Below, piece by piece: positions 14,720-24,901 of a stretch of 53,484 bases of DNA (the stretch's first letter is position 1; each line of letters opens with the position of its first letter). The notes beneath the pieces are model-generated. The model did not search any database, was not told the DNA's origin, and worked only from the letters and a program-made list of their open reading frames with translations. The position numbers were made by a program, and so were the translations under genes. Source of the stretch: Peptococcaceae bacterium BRH_c4b (GTDB taxonomy: Bacteria; Bacillota; Desulfotomaculia; Desulfotomaculales; Desulfocucumaceae); the NCBI GenBank assembly GCA_000961595.1, contig LADO01000008.1:1-53484 (forward strand). Reading direction: 5' to 3'.

Positions 14720-16528
14720 TTGGGGAAAGAACGGAAGCATATTCGCAACTTTTGTATAATTGCCCATATAGATCACGGTAAGTCCACCCTGGCAGACAGA
14801 ATTCTGGAAATAACCGGCGCGTTAAGCCAGAGGGAGATGACCGAACAGGTACTGGATAAGATGGACCTGGAGCGGGAGCGGGGCATTACCATAAAAATGC
14901 AGGCTGTGAGGCTGGATTACCGGGCCGCGGACGGCAGGGAATACCGGCTTAACCTTATCGACACCCCGGGACATGTGGATTTTACCTATGAGGTATCCCG
15001 GAGCCTGGCCGCCTGCGAGGGGGCTTTGCTGGTGGTTGATGCCGCTCAGGGCATTGAGGCTCAAACCCTTGCCAATGTGTACCTGGCCATTGAAAATAAT
15101 CTTGAAATAATAATCGTAATCAATAAAATAGACCTGCCCAGCGCCGAGCCGGAGCGAGTGAAAAAAGAAATAGAGGATGTCATAGGTCTTGACGCTTCCG
15201 ATGCGGTGCTGGTGTCTGCCAAATTGGGCACCGGTGTGGAAGAGGTGCTGGAGCAAATAGTGCGCAAAATTCCTCCTCCGGCGGGAGACGATAACCTTCC
15301 CCTGCAGGCCCTTATATTTGACTCCCATTACGACTCCTACAAGGGAGTTATTGCCTACGTCCGGGTTTTGCACGGCAGGCTGGAAAAGGGCATGCGCGTA
15401 AGGATGATGGCCACCGGGAAGGAATTTGAGCTCAATGAAGTGGGCGTATTCCGCCCGGCCATGACTGCGGTGGACGCTCTCGAAGTAGGCGAAGTGGGTT
15501 TTCTGGCTGCCAGCATCAAGAATGTGAAAGACTGCCAGGTGGGGGACACCGTGACCGATGCGGACAACCCTGCCCCGAAGCCCCTGCCGGGTTACCGCAA
15601 GGTTACCCCCATGGTTTATTGCGGTTTGTATCCCATTGACAACGTGGATTATGACGATTTAAGGGACTCTCTGGACAAACTCAAGCTTAATGACGCCTCC
15701 CTGGCTTACGAGCCAGAAACTTCCGAGGCGCTGGGATTTGGTTTCCGTTGCGGTTTCCTGGGTCTTTTGCATATGGAAATTATGCAGGAGAGGCTGGAGC
15801 GGGAATATAACCTCAATCTTATCACCACCGCCCCCAGCGTAGTGTACCGCATTACCACCACGGCGGGCGAGGTGCTGGAAATAGATAATCCCACCAAAAT
15901 GCCACCCCAGGGGAAAATAGAAAAAATGGAAGAGCCCTATGTTACCGCCACTATTATGGTGCCCAAGGATTTTGTCGGAACCGTGATGGATCTATCCCAG
16001 GACCGCCGCGGTACTTTTAAAAACATGGAATACATGGGGGAAAATAGAGTAATGTTGTCTTATCAACTCCCCCTGAGCGAAATAATATTTGACTTTTTCG
16101 ACCAGTTGAAATCCCGCAGCCGGGGCTATGCTTCCCTGGACTACGATTTGGCAGGGTACTGCGAGAGCAAGCTGGTGAAGCTGGACATTATGATCAACGG
16201 CGATCCCCTGGACGCCCTGACCTGCATAGTTCACCAGGACAAAGCCTACTTCCGGGGCCGTCAGTTGGTGGAGAAACTTAGGGGTCTAATACCCCGCCAG
16301 TTGTTCGATGTGCCGGTTCAGGCGGCCATCGGCAGTAAAATTATCTCCCGGGAAACCATCAAGGCCCGGCGTAAAGACGTTCTGGCCAAGTGTTACGGCG
16401 GCGACATCACCAGAAAGCGCAAACTTCTAGAGAAGCAAAAAGAGGGGAAAAAGCGCATGAAGCAGGTGGGGAGCGTGGAGATTCCCCAGGAGGCCTTTAT
16501 GGCCGTGCTGAGTATAGAGGATAAATAA
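14720..16528 (+). CDS. lepA: Elongation factor 4 (LepA)
   Basis: LepA is a ribosome-binding GTPase that acts in 30S biogenesis and translocation fidelity. The 602-aa protein has G1 AHIDHGKST, the switch motif [10 protein letters not shown]3 DTPGH and G4 NKIDLPSA. The elongation factor domains follow, and the LepA-specific C-terminal domain includes [21 protein letters not shown]. Length is normal. The start is TTG with AGGAGGCAGG upstream. It lies in the usual position between spoIIP and hemW. Confidence 0.97.
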   Translation: MGKERKHIRNFCIIAHIDHGKSTLADRILEITGALSQREMTEQVLDKMDLERERGITIKMQAVRLDYRAADGREYRLNLIDTPGHVDFTYEVSRSLAACEGALLVVDAAQGIEAQTLANVYLAIENNLEIIIVINKIDLPSAEPERVKKEIEDVIGLDASDAVLVSAKLGTGVEEVLEQIVRKIPPPAGDDNLPLQALIFDSHYDSYKGVIAYVRVLHGRLEKGMRVRMMATGKEFELNEVGVFRPAMTAVDALEVGEVGFLAASIKNVKDCQVGDTVTDADNPAPKPLPGYRKVTPMVYCGLYPIDNVDYDDLRDSLDKLKLNDASLAYEPETSEALGFGFRCGFLGLLHMEIMQERLEREYNLNLITTAPSVVYRITTTAGEVLEIDNPTKMPPQGKIEKMEEPYVTATIMVPKDFVGTVMDLSQDRRGTFKNMEYMGENRVMLSYQLPLSEIIFDFFDQLKSRSRGYASLDYDLAGYCESKLVKLDIMINGDPLDALTCIVHQDKAYFRGRQLVEKLRGLIPRQLFDVPVQAAIGSKIISRETIKARRKDVLAKCYGGDITRKRKLLEKQKEGKKRMKQVGSVEIPQEAFMAVLSIEDK

Positions 16529-16544
16529 TATTTAGCGGTACTTT

Positions 16545-16576
16545 GAAGCCTCATACTTTTGTAAGAGGCTTTCTTT
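16545..16576 (+). terminator. Terminator of lepA
   Basis: AAGCCTC pairs with GAGGCTT across a 12-base loop, followed by TCTTTATT. Confidence 0.65.
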
Positions 16577-16588
16577 ATTGGTTTAAAA

Positions 16589-16645
16589 AAAGTCCAAAGT
16601 CAAAAGTCCAAAGACCTTAGACATTGGACTTTAGACCTTTGACCT
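16589..16645. repeat. AAAGTCCAAAGTC-type short palindromic repeats
   Basis: Copies of AAAGTCCAAAG are followed by the inverted TTGGACTTTAGACCTTTGACC. The stretch can fold as AAAGTCCAA with TTGGACTTT. It fills the gap between lepA's terminator and hemW, and hemW's ribosome site lies just after it. This looks like a dispersed intergenic repeat, not a regulatory site. Confidence 0.6.
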
Positions 16646-16667
16646 TATAGACTGGAGGTGGTCGCTT

Positions 16668-17825
16668 TTGGCCGGAAATGATGTTTATAATGCCATGGGT
16701 ATATACGTCCACGTTCCTTTCTGTATCAAAAAATGCTATTATTGCGATTTTGTTTCCTATGTTTATGATCGGGAGAAGGTGCAGCGGTATCTGTCCGCCC
16801 TGGCCCGGGAGGCCCGGTTTTACGCCGGCATGCTGACCAGGGAGGAGAAGCGGGCAGCCACTCTGTATATCGGGGGAGGCACGCCCACCTGTCTGGCAAC
16901 GGAAGATTTGGTGGAGATTATAAACTTCATTATCAAGCATTTTGATTTGTCTGCTGTGAGGGAAATAACCGTGGAGGCCAATCCTGGCACTGTGGACAGA
17001 GAGAAACTGACAGCCCTGCGCCGGGCGGGAGTGAACAGGATTAGTATCGGAGTGCAGTCGTGCAGCGGCAAACATCTCTGTAATCTGGGCAGGATACACA
17101 CCTTCAGTCAGGCTGTTGAGGCAGTGGAGACGGCTGCGGAGGCAGGCTTTGATAATATCGGAGCAGACTTGATTTTTGGCCTGCCGGGTCAGTCGACGGG
17201 GGAATGGAAATCCTGCCTTAATGCCGTGGCCGGGCTGGGGTTGCAGCATATTTCCGCGTATGGCCTGCAGATAGAGGAAGGCACACCTCTGGCGGGGAAG
17301 ATCGCGGCTGGTGAATTATCTCCCTGTGACGAGGATGACGAGGCTGAGATGTTCACGGACACCATGCAAATACTTAGGAAAAAAGGCTACCGCCATTATG
17401 AGATTTCCAATTATGCCTTACCCGGCAGGGAATGTCAGCATAATCTGGGCTACTGGCGCAACGGGCACTACCTCGGGCTGGGGCCGGCCGCCCATTCGTA
17501 TTTATGGGGGGCCAGATTTGCCAATGAATCTTCCCTTGGATTGTATGAAGAGAGTGTAAACTCCGGCAGTTTTCCCATATTGAGCGCCCGCAGTAACAAT
17601 CAGGAGACTGCCATGGCGGAGACCGTTTTCCTGGGACTGAGACTGATTGAGGGCTTAAATCTGGAAGATTTCAGGCTCCGGTTTGGCAAGGATGTAGAAA
17701 GTATTTACGGAGAGCAGGTTAATAAGCTGGTAGGGGACGGCCTGCTGATCCGCCGGCAGGGCAGATTGCGCCTTACAGAGAGGGGGATTGCTCTGGGTAA
17801 CAGGGTTTTCTCGGAATTCGTTTGA
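16668..17825 (+). CDS. hemW: HemW, radical SAM heme chaperone-like
   Basis: The 385-aa protein belongs to the HemN-like radical SAM group. The cluster motif is CIKKCYYCDF (CxxxCxxC). SAM-binding signatures are YIGGGTPT, ITVEANPGT and ISIGVQS, with the later LIFGLPGQ and HYEISNYA. HemW lacks HemN's extra catalytic features and is thought to deliver heme rather than oxidise coproporphyrinogen. The TTG start is preceded by TGGAGGTGG. It keeps the usual Firmicute position between lepA and hrcA. Confidence 0.93.
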   Translation: MAGNDVYNAMGIYVHVPFCIKKCYYCDFVSYVYDREKVQRYLSALAREARFYAGMLTREEKRAATLYIGGGTPTCLATEDLVEIINFIIKHFDLSAVREITVEANPGTVDREKLTALRRAGVNRISIGVQSCSGKHLCNLGRIHTFSQAVEAVETAAEAGFDNIGADLIFGLPGQSTGEWKSCLNAVAGLGLQHISAYGLQIEEGTPLAGKIAAGELSPCDEDDEAEMFTDTMQILRKKGYRHYEISNYALPGRECQHNLGYWRNGHYLGLGPAAHSYLWGARFANESSLGLYEESVNSGSFPILSARSNNQETAMAETVFLGLRLIEGLNLEDFRLRFGKDVESIYGEQVNKLVGDGLLIRRQGRLRLTERGIALGNRVFSEFV

Positions 17826-17881
17826 AAGACAGCCGCCCTTTGCCGGTCTGTCCTGCTTCCCGCCAGCGGCGTGGAGATTTA

Positions 17882-18010
17882 TCATTGTGCCGCCTTCACT
17901 TTAAAATGCTCCAATAGGCACTTCAGGCACAGTTTTACACCGTTTTCAACACTGCCGGCGGCGTGGTGACCGTTAATATGAGCTCCGCATTTAGAACATT
18001 TTTCGCTCAT
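17882..18010 (-). CDS. Small zinc-ribbon-like protein (42 aa)
   Basis: Reading left from the ATG at 18010, a 42-codon frame encodes MSEKCSKCGAHINGHHAAGS followed by a segment containing LCLKCLLEHFK and ending VKAAQ. Two CxxC pairs separated by about 26 residues, plus a HH pair, suggest one zinc site. The Shine-Dalgarno GGAGGGA is 5 bases before the ATG, which argues for a real gene. It lies convergent to hemW and divergent from hrcA. It is not recognised as a named family. Confidence 0.7.
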   Translation of the reverse strand: MSEKCSKCGAHINGHHAAGSVENGVKLCLKCLLEHFKVKAAQ

Positions 18011-18353
18011 TTGTCCCTCCGAATCATGTGGTTTTTTATATTATTTTTTATATTATAAGGAAAGGATTAGCTGCCGGGTTACAAAATTTAGTTGTAGTGA
18101 TGGTTATTGGCTTTAAGCGGCAGTGCAGCCCCGGTATTGAGTATGCAGCAATCCGTTAAACTATGCTATTGGCCGTTTGGCGATGTAATTATTTATAATG
18201 TGTACATAACTTTTTAGTACGGGCAGTATTGTCGTCCGCAGGTTTGTTTTTGTTTTCTCATTCCTGTGGAATTATTTTTAAAATGCAAAAAATCGGGACA
18301 TGCTTTTGATATGGGTTCGGGTTTTTTGCGGCTTGGCTGTTTCCTTTAATACC

Positions 18354-18382
18354 TTGACAAAATTTACAGCCGGTGATATTTT
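18354..18382 (+). promoter_or_regulatory. Promoter of the hrcA heat-shock operon
   Basis: TTGACA (18354-18359), 17 bases, then TATTTT (18377-18382), directly upstream of CIRCE. The remainder of 18011-18442 shows nothing else that can be named. Confidence 0.6.
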
Positions 18383-18394
18383 TTAACGTAGAGG

Positions 18395-18421
18395 TTGGCA
18401 CTCGACACGTTAGAGTGCTAA
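18395..18421 (+). promoter_or_regulatory. CIRCE operator (HrcA binding site)
   Basis: TTGGCACTC, 9 bases, GAGTGCTAA. This matches the CIRCE consensus TTAGCACTC-N9-GAGTGCTAA with one change. It lies between the promoter and hrcA, so HrcA represses its own operon together with the chaperonin, grpE and dnaK. Confidence 0.96.
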
Positions 18422-18442
18422 CAAAAAGAGGTGAGCTCAAAA

Positions 18443-19483
18443 ATGAAAATGGATACCCGGAAACAGCAGGTGCTGATGGCGCTTATCACTGACTTTATCG
18501 CCACGGCAGAGCCGGTGGGTTCCAGGACCATTGCCCGAAAATACGAAATGGGCGTGAGCCCGGCCACAATCCGCAATGAGATGGCGGATTTAGAGGAAAT
18601 GGGTTTCATTGAGCAGCCCCACACTTCGGCGGGCAGGGTGCCATCGCATATGGGATACCGCTATTACGTGGATTTTCTCATGAAAAAGCACAGCCTGTCC
18701 AACAGGGAAGAGGAGATGATCCGCCGCGGCTACGAGGACAAGGTCAGAGACGTAGGACAGGTGGTTCAGCGTACTGGCAACCTGCTGTCACAGATAACCA
18801 GTTATGCGGCGGTGGTGGTTAGGCCAAGGGCCGCCGGTTCTTTTAAACATGTTCAGATGGTGTTGATGAACCCTGGTTCGGCTATGGTAGTGGTGGTGAT
18901 GAACACCGGTGCGGTGCACCACCGGATTATCGAGGTGGCCGGGGGTATAACCCAATCCGATCTTGATACCATTTCCCAGGTTTTTAATGCCAAACTGCAG
19001 GGTCACAATATGGACAGTATAAAACTCACCCTGATAAAAGAAATATATTTTGAGTTATCCAAGCACAGAAATCTACTTGACCTAGCCATGTACCTGATCA
19101 AGGACAGTTTTGATCTTGACGGCGAGGAAAAGATTTATCTGGGAGGAGTATTCAATATACTCAACCAGCCCGAATTCAATAACGTGGATAAGGTTAAAAC
19201 GCTTTTAAGCCTGCTGGAGCAGGAGGAAATGTTTTATAGCCTGCTGGAAAGAAACACCGATCCCGATGGGGTAACCGTCCGCATTGGGGAGGAAATTAAC
19301 CGTGACGAAATGAAGGAATGCAGCATGGTAACTGCTGCCTACCGTATCGGTGATACGCAGCTGGGTACTATTGGCGTGCTGGGTCCCACCAGGATGGATT
19401 ATGCCCGGGTGGTGAGCATCGTGGAGTGCATGACCAGAAATTTGTCCCAGACCCTGGAAAAGATGTCCCGGGGCTGGAAATAA
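18443..19483 (+). CDS. hrcA: Heat-inducible transcription repressor HrcA
   Basis: The 346-aa protein has the HrcA winged helix (KQQVLMALITDFIATAEPVG and ATIRNEMADLEEMGFIEQPH) and the GAF-like and dimerisation segments to the C-terminal GVLGPTRMDYARV. It binds CIRCE at 18395. The frame opens at a GTG (18431) that overlaps the Shine-Dalgarno AGAGGTG, so the ATG at 18443 is the better start. It is the first gene of the stress operon. Confidence 0.96.
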   Translation: MKMDTRKQQVLMALITDFIATAEPVGSRTIARKYEMGVSPATIRNEMADLEEMGFIEQPHTSAGRVPSHMGYRYYVDFLMKKHSLSNREEEMIRRGYEDKVRDVGQVVQRTGNLLSQITSYAAVVVRPRAAGSFKHVQMVLMNPGSAMVVVVMNTGAVHHRIIEVAGGITQSDLDTISQVFNAKLQGHNMDSIKLTLIKEIYFELSKHRNLLDLAMYLIKDSFDLDGEEKIYLGGVFNILNQPEFNNVDKVKTLLSLLEQEEMFYSLLERNTDPDGVTVRIGEEINRDEMKECSMVTAAYRIGDTQLGTIGVLGPTRMDYARVVSIVECMTRNLSQTLEKMSRGWK

Positions 19484-19503
19484 GCAAGGGGGATTTAAGT
19501 TCA

Positions 19504-21060
19504 TTGAGTTTAAAACAACAGGCCAGTACCGGCTCGGAGGTGGATGAACGCCTGGCTGCACTGGTCACCAATGCCAATGCCATCAGGGCCATTTCCTCTG
19601 CTGTGGAGGGCACCCTCGGCCCCAAGGGGCTGGACACCATGTTGGTGGACCAGTTCGGAGAGGTGGTTATAACCAACGACGGGGTAACCATACTGACCAT
19701 GATGGAGGCCAACCATCCCGCTGCCAGGATGCTGATCAATATCGCCAGGGCGCAGCAGGAAGAAATAGGAGACGGTACCACCACCGCCACGGTGATGGCC
19801 GGGGCTCTGGTGAGCACCGGTGTAGATCAGGTTGCCAGGGGGGTGCCGGTGGCCCGGGTGATAGAAGGTTTGAGGGCCGGGATAAAACGGGGCCTGCAGG
19901 CCATAGAGGATTATTCCAGGCCGGTGGAGGACACTGACGACCCAGTGCTACTGCAAGTGGCGCTGGTAGCAGGGCGCGAGCACCAGGATATAGCTGATCT
20001 GGTGGTGAGGGCGGCAGCCCTGGTGGGCAAGGAAAAGTTAAACGACCGGGCCTTTAAGCTGTCCGATACGGTGGCAGCGGAGGAAGGCGCGGATAACCAG
20101 GTTTTTATGGGGGTTATAATTAATAAGGAAAAGATGAACCGCCATATGCCGGTTGAAATTTGTGCGCCGGCGGTATTAATTATTGATGATGCCCTGGAAC
20201 CCGAGGAAATTGAAGAAGAGGCCCTGGCCACTGAGGCCGGCTTTGCCCGTTATCTTGAGCTACAGAATCAGCACCGGCAGGGCGTCCAAAAAATAATCGA
20301 AATTGGTGTAGGATTGGTGCTGGTGGACCGGGGAGTGGATGATACGGCGGAGGAAATGCTTACCGACGCCGGCATCATGGTGGTGCAGCGGGTCTCAGCC
20401 AGGGAACTGCGCAAGGCAGCGGAACACACCGGAGCCCGCATGATTAAGCGCACCGGGCTGAAAAAGGACGCCGGGATTTTGAAACAATACCTGGGTAAAG
20501 CCTTACGGGCCTATAATGATGAAAAGCTTGAACAGGTTTGGATACTGGAGGGCAGCGGCAAGCCCATGGCCACCGTGCTGGTTGGCGCTGCCACCTCGGA
20601 AGTGGTTGGCGAGCGTGAACGTATTGCCAAGGACGCGGCCTCCGCGGTTCAGGCTGCAGTAAAGGGTGGCGTCATTCCGGGAGGAGGAGCGGTGGAAATG
20701 GCAGCCGTTCCCGATGTGGAAAAAGTCAGGGCAGGCATGCGGGGCATGGCGGCCTACGGCGTGGACTGCGTATTGGAGGCATTGAAAAGACCAATGGCCC
20801 AAATCGTGGCCAATGCCGGCTTCAACCCCCTGGAAAAGCTGGGGGATGTGCTGGCGGCCCAGGCTGAAACGGGCAAGCCTTCTCTGGCCGTAGACTGTGA
20901 TACCGGTAATATATGCGATATGTATGAACTGGGCGTGATGGACCCGACCCTGGTAAAAACCTATGCCCTGAAAGCCGCCGGGGAAATAGCCGAGGCCATC
21001 CTTAGAATAGATACAATTATAAAAAAGCGTGAAGTAAAAAAAGATAGTCTAGAGGTTTAG
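19504..21060 (+). CDS. Group III (archaeal-like) chaperonin
   Basis: The 518-aa protein is a thermosome/CCT-type chaperonin, not GroEL. Motifs are AVEGTLGPKGLDTMLVD, ITNDGVTIL, the ATPase GDGTTTATVMAGAL, VDRGVDD, GGVIPGGGAVE and the C-terminal ICDMYELGVMDPTLVK. Group III chaperonins were described in Carboxydothermus and some other Firmicutes, encoded in the dnaK operon, and fold proteins without GroES thanks to a built-in lid. The frame runs back into hrcA, but AAGGGGG at 19487-19493 selects the TTG at 19504, giving the usual SLKQQA start. It is under CIRCE control with hrcA and grpE. Confidence 0.94.
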   Translation: MSLKQQASTGSEVDERLAALVTNANAIRAISSAVEGTLGPKGLDTMLVDQFGEVVITNDGVTILTMMEANHPAARMLINIARAQQEEIGDGTTTATVMAGALVSTGVDQVARGVPVARVIEGLRAGIKRGLQAIEDYSRPVEDTDDPVLLQVALVAGREHQDIADLVVRAAALVGKEKLNDRAFKLSDTVAAEEGADNQVFMGVIINKEKMNRHMPVEICAPAVLIIDDALEPEEIEEEALATEAGFARYLELQNQHRQGVQKIIEIGVGLVLVDRGVDDTAEEMLTDAGIMVVQRVSARELRKAAEHTGARMIKRTGLKKDAGILKQYLGKALRAYNDEKLEQVWILEGSGKPMATVLVGAATSEVVGERERIAKDAASAVQAAVKGGVIPGGGAVEMAAVPDVEKVRAGMRGMAAYGVDCVLEALKRPMAQIVANAGFNPLEKLGDVLAAQAETGKPSLAVDCDTGNICDMYELGVMDPTLVKTYALKAAGEIAEAILRIDTIIKKREVKKDSLEV

Positions 21061-21095
21061 CGGGACACCTTTAAAATTTGAGGGGTGAAAAGCCA

Positions 21096-21725
21096 ATGTT
21101 TAAAAACGATGTTCAAAACGGTCCGGATGCTGAGGTTGTTGCCGAAACGGAGGCTGTGGAAAACGCCTCCGGACAGGGTGAGGATGTAGCCGTGCCGGTG
21201 GATGATAGCGCCGGTGATGCTCAGACAGAGCAGGCCGGTGATGCTCCGGAGGAAAATCTGACTGAGGAAGAGAAACTAAAAAAACTGCTGGGGCAGGAGA
21301 CTGCCAGGGCGGAGGACTATTATAATCGCCTGGTGAGGCTGCAGGCGGATTTTGAAAACTTTCGCCGCAGGACCCAAAAGGAAAAAGAAGACTTTTACAA
21401 ATATGCTTCAGAACAGCTTATTGTCGCCCTCCTGCCGGTAATGGATAATTTTCAGAGGGCACTGGAGGCCAGGGATGATGATCCCCGTAAGGTTATAGAA
21501 GGGGTTGAAATGATTTACCGTCAGATTGAAGACATTTTGAACAGGGAAGGCCTTAAAAAGGTTGATGCGGAGGGCGAGGAGTTTGACCCCACCAGGCACG
21601 AGGCGGTAATGCAGGAGCCGGCCGGGGAACATCCGGACAATACCGTTACCCAGGAGTTGAGGTGCGGTTATTGCCTGAAGGGCAAGGTTATACGTCCGGC
21701 CATGGTCAAGGTGGCCAAAGCTTGA
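21096..21725 (+). CDS. grpE: Nucleotide exchange factor GrpE
   Basis: GrpE promotes ADP release from DnaK. The 209-aa protein has an acidic disordered N-terminal 60 residues, the long coiled-coil (EEEKLKKLLGQETARAEDYY, NRLVRLQADFENFRRRTQKE) and the beta domain with EFDPTRHEAVM and VTQELRCGYCLKGKVIRPAMV. GAGGGGTG lies correctly for the ATG at 21096, not the upstream TTG. It is cotranscribed with the chaperonin and dnaK. Confidence 0.96.
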   Translation: MFKNDVQNGPDAEVVAETEAVENASGQGEDVAVPVDDSAGDAQTEQAGDAPEENLTEEEKLKKLLGQETARAEDYYNRLVRLQADFENFRRRTQKEKEDFYKYASEQLIVALLPVMDNFQRALEARDDDPRKVIEGVEMIYRQIEDILNREGLKKVDAEGEEFDPTRHEAVMQEPAGEHPDNTVTQELRCGYCLKGKVIRPAMVKVAKA

Positions 21726-21772
21726 GCAGGGTTAATAAAAAATAAAGTTGCAATATATTGGGAGGTATAGGA

Positions 21773-23617
21773 ATGAGTAAAGTTATAGGTATAGACCTTG
21801 GTACCACAAACTCCTGCGTGGCAGTTATGGAAGGCGGGGAGGCAGTAGTTATACCCAACGCCGAGGGCGGCAGGACCACACCTTCGGTGGTCGGTTTCTC
21901 CAAAACCGGTGAGCGTCTGGTGGGCCAGGTGGCTAAAAGGCAGGCGGTGAGCAATCCCGACCGTACTGTAAGCTCCATCAAGAGGCACATGGGCTCAGCA
22001 CATAAAGTAAATATTGATGGCAAGGAATACACCCCGCAGGAAATTTCTGCCATGATTCTGCAGAAATTAAAAACCGATGCCGAAGCCTACCTGGGCTCCA
22101 AAGTAACCCAGGCGGTAATTACCACACCTGCTTATTTTACCGATGCCCAGCGCCAGGCAACCAAGGATGCGGGTAAAGTCGCCGGCCTGGAAGTGCTGAG
22201 AATTATCAATGAACCCACCGCTGCGGCACTGGCTTACGGGCTGGATAAGGGGGAAGACCAGACCATACTGGTATTCGATTTGGGTGGCGGCACCTTCGAT
22301 GTATCCATTCTGGAATTGGGTGAAGGCGTATTTGAGGTCAAGGCCACCAGCGGTAACAACCGGCTGGGTGGAGACGATTTTGACCAGAGGATCATAGACT
22401 GGATGGTGGCGGAATTTAAAAAGGACAGCGGCATAGACTTGAGCAACGACCGCATGGCCATGCAGCGCCTGAACGAGGCTGCGGAAAAGGCCAAAGTCGA
22501 GTTAAGCGGCGTAGCCACCTCCAATATCAACCTGCCCTTTATCACCGCCGACGCCTCGGGCCCCAAGCACCTGGATTTAACCCTGAGCAGGTCAAAATTT
22601 GAAGAGCTTACCGCCGACCTGGTGGAAAAAACTATGGGCCCCACCAGGCAGGCCATGTCCGACGCCGGACTGGAGCCCAAGGACATCCACAAGGTATTGC
22701 TGGTAGGCGGCTCCACCAGGATTCCGGCAGTGCAGGAAGCCATCCGTAAATACCTGAACAAAGAGCCCCATAAGGGCATTAACCCCGACGAGTGCGTGGC
22801 CCTGGGGGCTGCCATCCAGGCCGGCGTACTGGCCGGTGAGGTAAAGGATGTGCTGCTGCTTGATGTAACGCCTCTTTCTCTGGGTATCGAAACCCTGGGT
22901 GGGGTTTTTACCAGGCTCATTGAGCGCAATACCACCATACCCTCATCCAAGAGTCAAATTTTTTCCACCGCCGCTGACGGGCAGACCAGTGTGGAAATCC
23001 ACGTTATGCAGGGCGAAAGGCAGATGGCGGCGGGCAATAAAACACTGGGTAAATTTCAACTGGCGGGCATACCCCCGGCGCCCAGAGGGGTACCGCAAAT
23101 TGAGGTCAAGTTCGATATTGATGTTAACGGCATAGTAAATGTATCTGCTAAAGATATGGGTTCCGGTAACGAGCAGAAAATCACCATAACTGGAGGCAAA
23201 GGTTTAAGCGACCAGGAAATCGACCAGATGGTCAAGGATGCCGAGGCCAACGCTGAGGAAGACCGCAAACGTAAGGAAGAGGTTGAGTTGCGCAATCAGG
23301 CCGACAGTATGATTTACCAGGCTGAAAAAACCGTCAAGGACCTTGGCGACAAGGCCGATAAGACCCAGGTAGATAATGTCAACAAAGCCGTGGAGGAACT
23401 CAAAGAAGCATTAAAGGGCAGCGATATGGATGATATCAAGCAAAAAACTGAAAACCTTTCCAAACCGCTGTATGAGATGACATCCGCCATGTACCAGCAG
23501 CAGGCACAGGAAGGCCAGGGAGGCTGCGGCGCGGGGGGCTGCGGTGCGGGCGCGGGGAGCGATCAGAAGGATAATGTTGTTGATGCTGACTTTGAAGTGA
23601 AGGATGAAAACAAATAA
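21773..23617 (+). CDS. dnaK: Chaperone DnaK (Hsp70)
   Basis: The 614-aa protein has the ATPase domain ([46 protein letters not shown]), the linker [15 protein letters not shown] and a substrate-binding domain with VNVSAKD. The C-terminal tail includes a Gly/Cys-rich stretch (GGCGAGGCGAGAG), which is an unusual pair of GGCGAG repeats before the acidic end. GGGAGGTATAG precedes the ATG at 21773. A TATAAT after its stop suggests that dnaJ can also be transcribed separately. Confidence 0.98.
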   Translation: MSKVIGIDLGTTNSCVAVMEGGEAVVIPNAEGGRTTPSVVGFSKTGERLVGQVAKRQAVSNPDRTVSSIKRHMGSAHKVNIDGKEYTPQEISAMILQKLKTDAEAYLGSKVTQAVITTPAYFTDAQRQATKDAGKVAGLEVLRIINEPTAAALAYGLDKGEDQTILVFDLGGGTFDVSILELGEGVFEVKATSGNNRLGGDDFDQRIIDWMVAEFKKDSGIDLSNDRMAMQRLNEAAEKAKVELSGVATSNINLPFITADASGPKHLDLTLSRSKFEELTADLVEKTMGPTRQAMSDAGLEPKDIHKVLLVGGSTRIPAVQEAIRKYLNKEPHKGINPDECVALGAAIQAGVLAGEVKDVLLLDVTPLSLGIETLGGVFTRLIERNTTIPSSKSQIFSTAADGQTSVEIHVMQGERQMAAGNKTLGKFQLAGIPPAPRGVPQIEVKFDIDVNGIVNVSAKDMGSGNEQKITITGGKGLSDQEIDQMVKDAEANAEEDRKRKEEVELRNQADSMIYQAEKTVKDLGDKADKTQVDNVNKAVEELKEALKGSDMDDIKQKTENLSKPLYEMTSAMYQQQAQEGQGGCGAGGCGAGAGSDQKDNVVDADFEVKDENK

Positions 23618-23661
23618 GGATTGAAGGTTAAGTACGGGAACCGGCGTCTTGCTCCGTCAGC

Positions 23662-23688
23662 TTGTATGTCAGGCATTTACTGTATAAT
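23662..23688 (+). promoter_or_regulatory. Candidate internal promoter for dnaJ
   Basis: TTGTAT (23662-23667), a short 15-base spacer and a perfect TATAAT (23683-23688). A GGAGGG/CCCTCC hairpin (23712-23736) follows in the leader before dnaJ. Confidence 0.35.
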
Positions 23689-23767
23689 TTGATTGTGGTA
23701 TGCTGATATACGGAGGGTCGTAAAAGGCGGCCCTCCCTGTAATGTTTATAAAGGTGGTGCCATCACC

Positions 23768-24889
23768 GTGTCTAAGCGCGACTATTATGAGGTTTTGGGC
23801 GTAACAAAGCAGGCTACGGCCGATGAAATCAAAAAAGCATTCCGTAAGCTGGCACGCCAGTACCACCCCGATGCTAATCCCGGGGATAAGACTGCTGAGG
23901 CGAAATTTAAAGAGATGGCGGAAGCGTACGAGGTATTGAGCGACCCGGAAAAGCGGGCCGGCTATGACCGCTTTGGCCATGCCGGAGCCGACGGCCAGGG
24001 TTTTGGCAGCGGCTTTGGAGGTTTTAACGCCGATTTTGGTGGTCTTGGTGATATTTTTGATATGTTTTTCGGCGCTGGGGGCCGTCAGCGCAGGGGTCCT
24101 GAAAGGGGCGCCGACTTGAGGATAGATGTAGAGATTTCTTTTAAAGAAGCGGCCTTTGGTCTGGAAAGGGATTTAAAAGTTCCTCGTACCGAGGAGTGCG
24201 GGACCTGCGGCGGGTCTGGCGCCGCCCCGGGAACATCGGCCAACACCTGCCCCACCTGTAACGGACAGGGACAAATTCAGTTCGCCCAGAGTACACCCTT
24301 CGGAAGGATGATTCAGAGCAGAACCTGCGACCGTTGTCACGGCACCGGGAAAATTATTGAAAAGCCCTGCGCCACCTGTCACGGGGCCGGCCAGGTCAGG
24401 CGCAACCGCAGCATACATGTAAAAATACCGGCCGGAGTCGACAGCGGCACCAGGCTCAGAGTTTCCGGAGAAGGGGAAACCGGCTCCAGGGGAGGTCCCA
24501 GGGGAGATTTATACGTTTATCTTTACGTTAAGCCGCATAAAATATTTACCAGGGAAGGTAACGATGTGGTCTGCGAGGTTCCTGTATCCTTCGCTCAGGC
24601 AGCCCTGGGAGATGAGATAGAAGTCCCCACCCTGGAGGGAACAGCCAAAGTCAGGGTGCCCGAGGGCACCCAGCACGGGACTGTTTTCCGGCTGCGGGGT
24701 ACGGGGATACCGGATGTCAGCGGCTACGGCAGGGGAGACCAGCATGTGCGTGTGAAAGTGGTAACCCCCACCAAGCTTACCGACAAGCAAAAGGAAGTTT
24801 TACGGGAATTTGCCCTATTGAATGGAGAAAAACCTGCAGGAGTAGAAAAAAATCTGTTTGAAAAAGTAAAGGATGCTTTTATGGGATAG
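23768..24889 (+). CDS. dnaJ: Chaperone DnaJ (Hsp40)
   Basis: DnaJ stimulates the DnaK ATPase. The 373-aa protein has the J domain (YYEVLGV ... YHPDANP with HPD), the Gly/Phe region ([20 protein letters not shown]) and four zinc motifs: [24 protein letters not shown] and CATCHGAG. The two C-terminal beta domains follow. AAAGGTGGTG supports the GTG at 23768 over the upstream frame. Length is standard. Confidence 0.97.
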   Translation: MSKRDYYEVLGVTKQATADEIKKAFRKLARQYHPDANPGDKTAEAKFKEMAEAYEVLSDPEKRAGYDRFGHAGADGQGFGSGFGGFNADFGGLGDIFDMFFGAGGRQRRGPERGADLRIDVEISFKEAAFGLERDLKVPRTEECGTCGGSGAAPGTSANTCPTCNGQGQIQFAQSTPFGRMIQSRTCDRCHGTGKIIEKPCATCHGAGQVRRNRSIHVKIPAGVDSGTRLRVSGEGETGSRGGPRGDLYVYLYVKPHKIFTREGNDVVCEVPVSFAQAALGDEIEVPTLEGTAKVRVPEGTQHGTVFRLRGTGIPDVSGYGRGDQHVRVKVVTPTKLTDKQKEVLREFALLNGEKPAGVEKNLFEKVKDAFMG

Positions 24890-24901
24890 GGGAAATTTAT
24901 A

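Noticed and set aside
22234-22950. 238-codon minus-strand ORF opposite dnaK
   Set aside because: The classic antisense open frame of dnaK genes; no support for expression.
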